This document shows positions 5,895-13,236 of a DNA stretch of 17,246 nt, piece after piece (position 1 is the first letter of the stretch; every line of letters begins with the position of its first letter). The notes under the pieces are model-generated. The model saw nothing but the letters and a program-made list of their open reading frames with translations, did not search any database and was not told the DNA's origin. Made by a program: the position numbers and the translations under genes. Source of the stretch: Clostridia bacterium (GTDB lineage: Bacteria > Bacillota > Clostridia > Peptostreptococcales > Anaerovoracaceae); the NCBI GenBank assembly GCA_900754805.1, contig CAAEEE010000167.1, forward strand, positions 1 through 17,246, in the 5' to 3' direction.

Positions 5895-7223
5895 ATGGAA
5901 AAGACATTATCAAAGAAACAAAAAACCGTCTACAGTGCTGCTGCCATTTTGGTGTTCCTTGTTCTTGTATATTTGGGCGACACGCTCATTCCGATGACAT
6001 CGCAGTGGAACATGCTTATGACGGTAATCAAGAAAGGCGCGATTTTTGCACTGGTTGCGGTATCGATGAACTTACTGAACGGCTTTACGGGACTTTTCTC
6101 CCTCGGACAGGCAGGCTTCATGCTTATCGGAGCTTATGCTTATGCGATTTTCTCGATTCCTGCGGCTCAGCATGATGCGGTTTATCAATATTTCAACGGC
6201 GGACTTTTTAAATTCTCGGTTCCGGAAATTCTCATGAATGCGCTCGGCGGAGAAGGAAGCTTCGGCGGTTTCCTCGGCGAATATGCGGGCATCTTCATCC
6301 TGATTATATTTGCAGGTCTTTTGACCGGCGGAATCGCTTACTTAATCGGCATTCCGGTACTCCGACTCAAGTCCGACTACCTTGCGATTGCAACGCTCGG
6401 ATTCGCTGAAATCCTGAGAGCCGTATTCCAGTGGAACGCCATCGGACCGGTTACAAACGGCTCGAACATTTTGAGAGAATTCACGACTTATGAAACGGCA
6501 TTGTTCCCGATTATTTTCTCGGGTCTTTGCATAGCGTTAATCGTATTGCTGATTAATTCCACATACGGCAGAGCTTTCAAGGCGATTCGCGATGACGAAA
6601 TCGCTGCGGAGGCGATGGGCGTAAACCTGTTTAAACATAAAGAACTGGCATTTGTTATTTCATCCTTCTTTGCAGGTGTCGGCGGAGCGCTTCTGGCAAT
6701 GTTCCAGAATTCCGCAACCGCCTCCACATTCACAACGAATATGACTTACGAAATCCTGCTTATCGTCGTTATCGGCGGTATCGGCTCGATTACAGGATCC
6801 ATCATCGGTTCGTTCATTTTCATCGGACTCAATGAATGGCTGCTCAGAGGTCTCGACCAAGGTGAATGGCTGGGAATCCAGTCCACGCTCATGCGTGCAG
6901 GTTTTCGTAAGGTAGTCTTTGCGATTCTGATTATGCTCGTTGTGCTTTTCTTCGCGAAGGGCATCATGGGAAACAGGGAATTTTCATGGGAAGGAATCAT
7001 CCGCTGGTTTAAGACGCTTCCGCAGAGAACGAAGGCATGGCCGGCGAAGAAAAAGGCACAGCTTGCTGAGCGCAAAGAGCAGAAGGAAGCGAAGAAAGAA
7101 GCAAAAGCAAAAGCAGCGGAAAAGAAGGCAAAAGGCGCAGAAGCACTTGCAGCAGGCGAAAAGCTGTTTACGCCGCTTCCGGTTTACGACCATGTCGTAG
7201 TATTCGAAAAGGAGGTGCAGTAA
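5895..7223 (+). CDS. livM: Branched-chain amino-acid ABC importer, permease 2, with Lys/Ala-rich tail
   Basis: This 442-residue LivM-family permease has the conserved GFTGLFSLGQAGFMLIGAYA stretch, a KSDYLAIATLGFAEILRAVF stretch and a GGIGSITGSIIGSFI coupling region. The membrane part ends near residue 357. A tail of about 85 residues follows (from 6966), unusually long for this family. It is mostly Lys, Ala and Glu (about residues 385-420, probably helical) and then has a short ending around LPVYDHVVVFEKEVQ. The tail should be cytoplasmic and could act at the ATPase face or bind membrane or other partners; this is inferred. AAGGAGG precedes the ATG. The tail frame continues straight into the next gene, whose ribosome binding site is contained in the last codons, so the tail is not a frameshift artefact. 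Confidence 0.93.
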   Translation: MEKTLSKKQKTVYSAAAILVFLVLVYLGDTLIPMTSQWNMLMTVIKKGAIFALVAVSMNLLNGFTGLFSLGQAGFMLIGAYAYAIFSIPAAQHDAVYQYFNGGLFKFSVPEILMNALGGEGSFGGFLGEYAGIFILIIFAGLLTGGIAYLIGIPVLRLKSDYLAIATLGFAEILRAVFQWNAIGPVTNGSNILREFTTYETALFPIIFSGLCIALIVLLINSTYGRAFKAIRDDEIAAEAMGVNLFKHKELAFVISSFFAGVGGALLAMFQNSATASTFTTNMTYEILLIVVIGGIGSITGSIIGSFIFIGLNEWLLRGLDQGEWLGIQSTLMRAGFRKVVFAILIMLVVLFFAKGIMGNREFSWEGIIRWFKTLPQRTKAWPAKKKAQLAERKEQKEAKKEAKAKAAEKKAKGAEALAAGEKLFTPLPVYDHVVVFEKEVQ

Positions 7224-7224
7224 T

Positions 7225-8070
7225 ATGACAAATGAAGTAGTATTAAAGCTCTCCGATATTACGATGCAGTTCGGCGGAGTGGTTGCGGTAGACAATCTGA
7301 ATCTTCAGGTGCGTAAGAACGAAATCGTTGGGCTTATCGGACCGAACGGTGCCGGAAAGACAACGGCGTTTAATGTTGTAACCGGAGTTTACGAGCCGAC
7401 AAACGGTGCAGTCCACATTAACGGACTGATTGAAATCGAAAATTATCCGAAAGGCAAGATGGCGACAACCTATAAGGGCAGACACCAGGGCGATTATCAG
7501 CAGACGATTAAGCTCACACCGGACAAGGTAACGAAACTCGGAGTTGCGCGTACGTTCCAGAATATCAGACTGTTCAAGGAAATGACCGTGCTTGAAAATG
7601 TTCTGGTTGCCATGCACATGAACCAGAAGCAGAGCATCTTCGGAGCTACTTTCAAGTCGAAAACGGCAAGAGCCGAAGAAAAGAAGATGATTGAAGAGGC
7701 CGAGGAACTCCTGAAGAAAGTTGAACTTTATGAAAACAAGGATGATCTCTCAACATCCCTTCCTTACGGCAAGCAGAGACATTTGGAAATCGCAAGAGCA
7801 CTTGCGACCCATCCGAAGATTTTGCTTTTGGACGAACCGGCGGCAGGTATGAACCCACAGGAATCTGACGAACTGATGCATTTCATCGGCAGAATCCGTG
7901 ACGAGTTTGACCTCAGCATTTTGATGATAGAACACCATATGCAGGTAATCATGGGTATTTGCGACCATATTTATGTACTGAACTACGGCGGTCAGATTGC
8001 TGACGGCACACCGGAGGAGATTCAGAACAACCCTGCAGTAATTGAAGCGTATTTGGGGGTGGATGAATAA
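7225..8070 (+). CDS. livG: Branched-chain amino-acid ABC importer, ATPase 1
   Basis: This 281-residue ABC ATPase has Walker A GPNGAGKTT, Q-loop RTFQN, a LivG-type signature written LPYGKQRHLEIARA, Walker B LLLDEPAAG and switch His in IEHHMQ. The ending NPAVIEAYLG is characteristic of LivG. It energises the LivH/LivM channel from the cytoplasm together with LivF. Compared with textbook LivG there are about 25 extra residues between Walker A and the Q-loop (around NYPKGKMATTYKGRHQGDYQ). The ATG is 1 nt after the livM stop codon and uses AAGGAGG inside the livM end. The stop codon overlaps the livF start by one base. Confidence 0.94.
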   Translation: MTNEVVLKLSDITMQFGGVVAVDNLNLQVRKNEIVGLIGPNGAGKTTAFNVVTGVYEPTNGAVHINGLIEIENYPKGKMATTYKGRHQGDYQQTIKLTPDKVTKLGVARTFQNIRLFKEMTVLENVLVAMHMNQKQSIFGATFKSKTARAEEKKMIEEAEELLKKVELYENKDDLSTSLPYGKQRHLEIARALATHPKILLLDEPAAGMNPQESDELMHFIGRIRDEFDLSILMIEHHMQVIMGICDHIYVLNYGGQIADGTPEEIQNNPAVIEAYLGVDE

Positions 8071-8774
8071 TGCTTGCAATCAGAGATTTACATGTATATT
8101 ATGGCGGTATTCACGCGCTGAACGGCGTCAGCCTCGATGTTCCGGACGGGCAGATTATTTCGCTGATCGGAGCAAACGGTGCCGGCAAGTCCACAACGCT
8201 GAAAGCGATTATGGGTCTTGTAAGCAAGGCGGAAGGACATATCTACTGGGATGATACGGATATCACTTCCATGAAAACGAAAGACATCGTTAGCGAAGGA
8301 ATTATTCTCTGCCCGGAAGGACGTAAGATTTTCCCGGATCTTACGGTTGAAGAAAATTTGTCGGCAGGCGCTTACCTGAGAAAAGACAAAGAGCAGATTG
8401 CAAAGGACAGAGAGTGGGTCTACAGTCTGTTCCCACGTCTGAAGGAAAGAACCTGGCAGCTCGGTGCGACGCTTTCGGGCGGCGAGCAGCAGATGCTTGC
8501 GGTAGGGCGCGCACTGATGAGCAAGCCGAAGCTTTTGATGCTGGATGAGCCTTCTTTGGGTCTGGCACCTTTGATTATCAAGGATATTTTCACAATTATA
8601 CAGCAGATTAAGGAAGCAGGCGTGAATGTGCTTCTGATTGAGCAGAACGCAAACGCCGCACTCGAAATTTCCGATTATGCTTATGTAATGGAAACCGGAA
8701 ATATCACGATGGCAGGACCGGGCAAAGCTTTATTGGCCGACGAAAGAGTAAAACACGCATATCTGGGCGAGTAA
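8070..8774 (+). CDS. livF: Branched-chain amino-acid ABC importer, ATPase 2
   Basis: This 234-residue ABC ATPase is of standard LivF length. It has Walker A GANGAGKST, a canonical signature LSGGEQQM, Walker B LLMLDEPSLGLAP and the LivF-typical end LLADERVKHAYLG. It should form the asymmetric ATPase pair with LivG under the permeases. The start overlaps the livG stop codon in a TAATG arrangement, with a GGGGGTGG stretch just upstream as ribosome binding site, so the two are translationally coupled. The gene is followed 26 nt later by a second receptor gene. Confidence 0.95.
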   Translation: MLAIRDLHVYYGGIHALNGVSLDVPDGQIISLIGANGAGKSTTLKAIMGLVSKAEGHIYWDDTDITSMKTKDIVSEGIILCPEGRKIFPDLTVEENLSAGAYLRKDKEQIAKDREWVYSLFPRLKERTWQLGATLSGGEQQMLAVGRALMSKPKLLMLDEPSLGLAPLIIKDIFTIIQQIKEAGVNVLLIEQNANAALEISDYAYVMETGNITMAGPGKALLADERVKHAYLGE

Positions 8775-8800
8775 TCATTGGACAAATAGGGGGGAATCAA

Positions 8801-10099
8801 ATGAAAAAGCTTGGGAAAAAAGTGTTGGCATTCGCACTGATTCTGTCGCTTGCGGCAGGACTTTGCGCATGTACAACCTATACAAACTTTAAAAACGCTT
8901 TCTTTGGTGATGACAAAGTGGCTACGGAAAGAACAATTAAAATCGGAGTCTTCGAGCCGATGTCGGGTAAAAATAAAACAGAGGGAAACGAAGAGGTCAT
9001 GGGTATTGAATTGGCGCACAACCTGTATCCGGAGGTCTGCGGCAAGACGGTTGAGCTCGTTTACGGGGACAATAAATCCGATATGTACACAGGGGAAACA
9101 GCAATTCAGGAATTGATTTCGGCAAACTCGCCGTCGGTGATTCTCGGAAGCTACGGGGAAACGCTGACCTTGATTGCGGGAAAATACGCGAAAGCAAACA
9201 ACATTCCGGCGATTACGATTTCAAGTACAAATCCGCTTGTGACGATGAATAACGAATACTATTTCAGCGCGACTTATTCGGAGACAAGACAGGGAGACGC
9301 TTTGGCGGATTTTGCATATACATCGCAGAAACTCGAAAAGGTTGCTGCAGTCAAAGCGGACTCTGACGACTCTGCAACAGCGACCATCAAGCGTTTTACG
9401 AACCGTTTTAAGAACTTATCAGGAAACGCGAGTGGAGTTGCAGGAAACCTTACGCTTCCGAAGGATTCTTCCGATTACAGTTCAGTCATAGAAACTCTTC
9501 GCAATTCCGGCGCACAGGCAGTATTTCTGGCTGTATCGCCATCGACTGCGACTGATTTCATGAAGCAGGCTGCGGATGCAGGTCTTACGAATGTTCTTTA
9601 CTTAGGAACAAGAGCCTGGAACGATAGCGATTTCATTAAGTTCGTGCAGGAAAACCCGCAGTTTAATGTGGCGTTCCCGACCGAACAGGGGCAGAATGCA
9701 GAAACCGCAATTTCTGAAACTTTCCTCAGCGCATATAAGGCACTTTATGGGGATAGTGCAGAGCCTTCTGAGAGAACAGCTGTCGCTTTTGACGCGTATT
9801 GTCTGGCTTTAGATGCAATCGAAAGAGCTTATGCAGCGGTTCAGGCAGAAGATCCTGACCGGATTATCTCGAATGCCGCAACGGAAGCGGAAGGAAGAGC
9901 TGCAAAGGAAGCCTGGCAGACTGCGATGGACACGGGAATTCCGACAGGAACACAGATTCGCAAAGCCCTCAGTGAAACGACGGACTTTCAGGGAGCTTCC
10001 GGTGTGATTAACTATGCCGGAAAAAACGAAGCGACCAAGTCCATTACCATCAGCCACTATAAGGCGGGGAGAGAAATGGCAGCTTATACGGTTGAATAA
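8801..10099 (+). CDS. Branched-chain amino-acid ABC importer, substrate-binding lipoprotein 2
   Basis: This is a 432-residue lipoprotein with lipobox LCAC (Cys24), followed by KIGVFEPMSGKNKTEGNEE and a LivJ/LivK-type fold. It is a clear paralogue of the first receptor: both share KIGVFEP near the mature N-terminus and TADNESD/YGDNKSD at the equivalent point. It is diverged, though, and carries about 33 more residues near the C-terminus (around DPDRIISNAATEAEGRAAKE). It closes the operon, 26 nt after livF, with AGGGGGG as ribosome binding site. Two receptors serving one permease set usually broaden the substrate range. The ligand cannot be read from sequence. Confidence 0.9.
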   Translation: MKKLGKKVLAFALILSLAAGLCACTTYTNFKNAFFGDDKVATERTIKIGVFEPMSGKNKTEGNEEVMGIELAHNLYPEVCGKTVELVYGDNKSDMYTGETAIQELISANSPSVILGSYGETLTLIAGKYAKANNIPAITISSTNPLVTMNNEYYFSATYSETRQGDALADFAYTSQKLEKVAAVKADSDDSATATIKRFTNRFKNLSGNASGVAGNLTLPKDSSDYSSVIETLRNSGAQAVFLAVSPSTATDFMKQAADAGLTNVLYLGTRAWNDSDFIKFVQENPQFNVAFPTEQGQNAETAISETFLSAYKALYGDSAEPSERTAVAFDAYCLALDAIERAYAAVQAEDPDRIISNAATEAEGRAAKEAWQTAMDTGIPTGTQIRKALSETTDFQGASGVINYAGKNEATKSITISHYKAGREMAAYTVE

Positions 10100-10119
10100 T
10101 TTTTAAAATGTGATAAAAT
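10092..10119 (+). promoter_or_regulatory. Candidate promoter of the nifU-like/pepV operon
   Basis: TTGAAT (10092-10097), 16 nt of spacer and an extended -10, TGATAAAAT (TAAAAT box 10114-10119). It overlaps the last codons of the second receptor gene. No terminator was found between the receptor gene and this promoter, so read-through from upstream may also contribute. Confidence 0.6.
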
Positions 10120-10159
10120 ACTATATACACGACAGAACAAACGAAAGGATATATAAAAT

Positions 10160-10381
10160 ATGGAACAGAAAATTCAAGATGCAATCGCACAGATCAGACC
10201 TTTCCTTCAGAGAGACGGAGGAGATGTAGAATTTGTTGAATTGACAGAAGACAATGTTGTAAAAGTAAGACTGCAGGGACACTGCGCAGGATGTCCGGGC
10301 GCGCAGATGACGCTGAAAGGCGTAATCGAAAGAATCATCAAGGAAAGCTATCCTGAAATTAAGGGAGTAGAAGCTGTATAA
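10160..10381 (+). CDS. Stand-alone NifU C-terminal (Nfu) Fe-S scaffold domain
   Basis: This 73-residue protein consists only of the NifU-like Nfu domain. Cys42 and Cys45 in HCAGCPGAQMTLKG form the conserved CxxC that binds an Fe-S cluster between two subunits. The N-terminal IRPFLQRDGGDVEFVEL is also family-typical. Such proteins carry or transfer Fe-S clusters in the cytoplasm. The N-terminal IscU-like domain and central ferredoxin domain of full NifU are absent, which is normal for small Nfu proteins in Bacillota. AAAGGA precedes the ATG. The next gene begins 2 nt after the stop codon. No cysteine desulfurase or other Fe-S assembly gene is nearby, so the pairing with a dipeptidase gives no functional clue. 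Confidence 0.92.
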   Translation: MEQKIQDAIAQIRPFLQRDGGDVEFVELTEDNVVKVRLQGHCAGCPGAQMTLKGVIERIIKESYPEIKGVEAV

Positions 10382-10383
10382 AG

Positions 10384-11871
10384 ATGGATTACGAAAAATT
10401 TCTCGAACAGAATAAGGACGAAATGATTGCTTCCCTTCAGGCTGTGCTTCGCTGCAACAGCGAGCAGACAGACGCCGTGCGGACCGCAGGGGGTGAGGTA
10501 TATCCATTCGGCGAAGGCGTTCAGAAAGCTTTTGTAACTTTTCTCAAAATCGCGGAAGAAATGGGTTTTGTTACCTATAATGCTGACAACTATGGCGGTC
10601 ATGTTGACTTCGTAGGGACAGGCAGACCCGTGAAGAATGAGGAAGGAGAAATCGTAAATTATGAAAAGCCCAAGGTTCTCGGTATCCTTGGGCATCTTGA
10701 CGTTGTTCCGGCAGGCGGCGGCTGGGATTTCGATCCATATGGTGCAAACATGGCAGAAGGAAAAATCTACGGAAGAGGCACGACCGATGATAAAGGTCCG
10801 ATGGTTTCCTGCCTGTATGCGATGAAAGCCTTAAAAGACGCCGGACACAAACCGCAGGCGACGATTCGTCTCATTATCGGTCTTGACGAAGAGACGAACT
10901 GGAAAGGCATGGACTACTATTTCAGCAAGGCTGCGAAGCCGGATTTCGGATTTACGCCGGACGGGGATTTTCCTGTCATCAATGGAGAAAAGGGAATTTT
11001 AGTGTTTGAGCTTGCAAAGAAGTTTTCACAGACGCATGTAAAAGGTTTGGAGCTGCGCTCTCTTTCGGGCGGTGCTGCGGCAAACAGCGTAGCGGATTCC
11101 TGCCGCGTGGTCGTGCGTAATCAGAATGCGGGCGAAGCACCGTATGTGAAAATCCGGGAGGAAATTACGAAGTTCCGCGAGGAAACCGGGTATAAGATTC
11201 ATGCGAAAGGAATCGGAAAATCCCTGGAAATTACGACAACCGGAATCAGCGCTCACGGTGCGAAACCGGAAGCAGGGTTAAATGCGATTTCCATTATGAT
11301 GGAATTCTTGGGCAGACTGAATTTTGTCAATGAGGATCATAACGATTTCATCGAGTTCTATAACCGTTATATCGGATTCTGCCTTGATGGCGAACATCTG
11401 GGAATCAACTTCAGCGACGAGGTTTCGGGCGGACTTGTTTTCAATGTCGGCATTGCCGAAATGAACGAGAAGGCCGGAAAGCTGACAATCAATGTGCGTT
11501 ATCCGGTTACGCTTGAACATGAAAAAATTTACGAGACGATGGCGGAAACTCTGGAACGCTATAACATCGGGCTGATTAAAGAAAAACTTCAGGAACCGAT
11601 TTTCATGGATACGGACAGCCCGATGATTCGGCTGTTCATGGACATTTACCGCAAACATACCGGGGATACAGAATCGCAGCCTCTCGTAATCGGAGGCGGC
11701 ACCTATGCAAGGGCGGCAGAAGGAATCGTTGCCTACGGAGCGCAGTTCCCGGACGATGAAGATCTGATGCACCGGAAAAATGAAGCATTGAGCCTTAAAA
11801 GGCTTACGCAAATGACAAAAATTTATGCAGAAGCTATTTACAAACTCTCTTCGGAGGATTATAATAGTTAG
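10384..11871 (+). CDS. pepV: PepV-type M20 dinuclear zinc dipeptidase
   Basis: This 495-residue M20A metallopeptidase is related to PepV/Sapep. Expected metal ligands and catalytic residues are visible: His104 and Asp106 in GHLDVVP, Asp135 in GRGTTDDKG, Glu169 and Glu170 in GLDEETN, Asp193 in TPDGDFP, and a C-terminal His463 in DLMHRKNEAL. The central lid/dimerisation domain (about residues 205-400) contains ISAHGAKPEAGLNA. Cytoplasmic enzymes of this family cleave dipeptides, often with broad specificity, which fits a cell with active peptide and amino-acid metabolism. The ATG is 2 nt after the nifU-like stop. The nearest purine-rich stretch (AAGGGAG) is rather far upstream, so translation is probably coupled. 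The promoter of the next operon lies within the last codons. Confidence 0.92.
   Translation: MDYEKFLEQNKDEMIASLQAVLRCNSEQTDAVRTAGGEVYPFGEGVQKAFVTFLKIAEEMGFVTYNADNYGGHVDFVGTGRPVKNEEGEIVNYEKPKVLGILGHLDVVPAGGGWDFDPYGANMAEGKIYGRGTTDDKGPMVSCLYAMKALKDAGHKPQATIRLIIGLDEETNWKGMDYYFSKAAKPDFGFTPDGDFPVINGEKGILVFELAKKFSQTHVKGLELRSLSGGAAANSVADSCRVVVRNQNAGEAPYVKIREEITKFREETGYKIHAKGIGKSLEITTTGISAHGAKPEAGLNAISIMMEFLGRLNFVNEDHNDFIEFYNRYIGFCLDGEHLGINFSDEVSGGLVFNVGIAEMNEKAGKLTINVRYPVTLEHEKIYETMAETLERYNIGLIKEKLQEPIFMDTDSPMIRLFMDIYRKHTGDTESQPLVIGGGTYARAAEGIVAYGAQFPDDEDLMHRKNEALSLKRLTQMTKIYAEAIYKLSSEDYNS
11837..11865 (+). promoter_or_regulatory. Consensus promoter for the FMN riboswitch-ribU transcript, inside pepV
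   Basis: TTTACA (11837-11842), 17 nt of spacer and a perfect TATAAT (11860-11865). It lies entirely within the final codons of pepV, with the -10 three bases before the stop codon. Predicted transcription starts near 11872, about 32 nt before the riboswitch. Confidence 0.8.
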
Positions 11872-11878
11872 CGTAAGT

Positions 11879-11894
11879 TTTCCCGAGAGGGAAA
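11879..11894 (+). other. Small GNRA-type hairpin just after pepV
   Basis: TTTCCC, loop GAGA and GGGAAA form a six-pair hairpin near the predicted 5' end of the riboswitch transcript. It has no U-tract, so it is not a convincing terminator. It may stabilise the 5' end or the pepV 3' end. Confidence 0.4.
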
Positions 11895-11903
11895 TAAAAC
11901 ATA

Positions 11904-12020
11904 ATCTGTTTCAGGGCGAGGTGAAATTCCTCACCGGCGGTAACAGTCCGCGAACGCCGAGAGGCGCCGAGCAGGTGGAATTCCTGCACCGACGGTATAG
12001 TCCGGATGAGAGAAACAAGG
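11904..12020 (+). promoter_or_regulatory. FMN riboswitch (RFN element)
   Basis: The highly conserved RFN core is present: CAGGGCGAGGTGAAATTCC, ACCGGCGGTAACAGTCCGCG, a variable arm with GGTGGAATTCCTGCACCGAC, and GGTATAGTCCGGATGAGAGA. The closing helix P1 is TGTTTC (11907-11912) with GAAACA (12012-12017). The element binds flavin mononucleotide and normally lowers expression of riboflavin synthesis or uptake genes when FMN is plentiful. It precedes ribU, a typical target. Recognition is by conserved sequence and is very secure. Confidence 0.97.
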
Positions 12021-12053
12021 GGTGGCGCGATGACTGCGTGGAATGTAAAGTTC

Positions 12054-12119
12054 AGCAGTTTTTAAGCGCGAAATTCGCATGTTGCTTTTTTGAGCCTTGA
12101 TTCCGTATCAAGGCTCTCG
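12054..12119 (+). terminator. Expression platform of the FMN riboswitch: two candidate hairpins
   Basis: The first candidate is a two-part stem (AGCAG/TTGCT enclosing GCGAA/TTCGC, about 12054-12086) followed directly by six T residues (12086-12091). The second is a perfect 10-pair hairpin, GAGCCTTGAT with ATCAAGGCTC (12092-12101 and 12107-12116), whose following sequence has only scattered T residues. One probably acts as the FMN-dependent terminator. Which one, and where the antiterminator lies, cannot be settled by eye. Confidence 0.6.
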
Positions 12120-12209
12120 TTATTTCAACCTGACAGATTCCAAATTACATCTTAGGAAGCGCTTCTTCCGGGTGAAGGGCGCGAAAACAGAAAGAGAGGA
12201 ACTGTAGAA
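12120..12209 (+). other. Leader segment between riboswitch platform and ribU
   Basis: This holds a short palindromic stretch (GAAGCGCTTC near 12157-12166) and the ribosome binding region AGAGAGGAA, about 8 nt before the ribU ATG. No ORF or further known RNA motif is seen. Confidence 0.4.
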
Positions 12210-12803
12210 ATGAGTAATCTTAACAATCAGAAAATGAAGTCGGACAGACTGGTAAAAATGGCAATGATGGCGGCGGTTGCATGTGTGCTTGGCTTTATTC
12301 GCTTCCCGCTGATCCCCGCAGTATCGTTTTTGACCTATGACCTTGCGGATATTCCGATTATCATCACAACTTTTGCATTCGGACCTGCGGCCGGAATGCT
12401 TGCGCTTACGGTAGTCAGCGCAATCCAGGCATTCCTTCTGGGAGGAGACAGCGTTTACGGCTTTATCATGCATATGATCGCTTCGGGTGCATTCCTGATG
12501 ATCGCCGGCTGCATATACAGAAAACATAAGACAAAGAAGATTGCAATTGCTTCGATGGCAGCGGCAACGATTGCAATGACGATTGTAATGGGCTTCGCGA
12601 ATTACTTCGTAACGCCGTTCTACTACGGAGGAGAAGCGATGCGTGCGACCGTTGTAAGCCTTATGCCTTTGATTCTTTTGTTCAATGTCATCAAGGGCGT
12701 TTTAAACTCGGCAGTCACCTTTGTTATCTATAAGAGAATTTCAGCCTTCCTGCATAAAGAAGGAATTCACACGAAGAAAAACGAAACTGTCATTCAGCGC
12801 TAA
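12210..12803 (+). CDS. ribU: Riboflavin ECF transporter S component RibU
   Basis: This 197-residue membrane protein has six expected helices. It carries the RibU-typical segment RFPLIPAVSFLTYDLADIPI, which forms part of the flavin pocket, and the alanine-rich first helix (MAMMAAVACV) that contacts the energising module. It is the substrate-binding subunit of an energy-coupling-factor importer for riboflavin. The shared EcfA/EcfA'/EcfT module is not in this window, as is usual for group II ECF systems. The FMN riboswitch directly upstream independently supports the substrate. The ribosome binding site is GAGAGGAA. The next gene starts 4 nt after the stop codon with a very poor ribosome binding site, suggesting coupling. 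Confidence 0.95.
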   Translation: MSNLNNQKMKSDRLVKMAMMAAVACVLGFIRFPLIPAVSFLTYDLADIPIIITTFAFGPAAGMLALTVVSAIQAFLLGGDSVYGFIMHMIASGAFLMIAGCIYRKHKTKKIAIASMAAATIAMTIVMGFANYFVTPFYYGGEAMRATVVSLMPLILLFNVIKGVLNSAVTFVIYKRISAFLHKEGIHTKKNETVIQR

Positions 12804-12807
12804 GCAT

Positions 12808-13236
12808 ATGGAAATAAAAAGAGAAATTATCATAAAAAATGAACAAGAAACCGAAAGCTTTGGCAGGGCGCTGGCGGAAGAGCTCAAGGCGGGTGATGTG
12901 CTGGCACTTATCGGAGATTTAGGGACGGGAAAAACCGCTCTGACCCGATACATCGCAAAGGGTCTTGGCATAGACGAGCGGATTACAAGTCCGACCTTTA
13001 CGATTGTAAAGGAATATACGGAGGGGAGACTTCCACTGTATCATTTTGATGTATACAGAGTCAGCGACGAGGACGAGCTTTTTAATATCGGAATCGAAGA
13101 ATATTTCTTCGGCAGCGGCATCTGTATCGTGGAGTGGGCGGATATGATTTTGGATATTTTGCCGGAAAACGCGAAGTTTATCTATCTGGAGTACGGAAAG
13201 GACGAAGGAGAAAGGGTATATAAATGTACATTTTAG
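12808..13236 (+). CDS. tsaE: tRNA t6A biosynthesis ATPase TsaE
   Basis: This 142-residue P-loop protein has Walker A GDLGTGKT (residues 36-43), the family motif SPTFTIVKEY and the conserved YHFDVYR and VEWADM segments. TsaE binds and hydrolyses ATP in the TsaB-TsaD-TsaE complex and resets it for the t6A37 modification of ANN-decoding tRNAs. I chose ATG 12808 because the length then matches the family; a longer frame from 12721 would add 29 residues overlapping ribU without homology. No clear Shine-Dalgarno site precedes it. Only 4 nt separate it from ribU, so reinitiation is likely. Its end overlaps tsaB by 13 nt. Confidence 0.93.
   Translation: MEIKREIIIKNEQETESFGRALAEELKAGDVLALIGDLGTGKTALTRYIAKGLGIDERITSPTFTIVKEYTEGRLPLYHFDVYRVSDEDELFNIGIEEYFFGSGICIVEWADMILDILPENAKFIYLEYGKDEGERVYKCTF

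Noticed and set aside
11825..12100. 91-codon frame across the pepV end and the FMN riboswitch
   Set aside because: It reads straight through the highly conserved RFN element, has no ribosome binding site, and begins inside pepV.
12700..12808. Promoter in the 3' end of ribU for the t6A genes
   Set aside because: A TATAAG box exists at 12729-12734, but no acceptable -35 lies 16-18 nt upstream.
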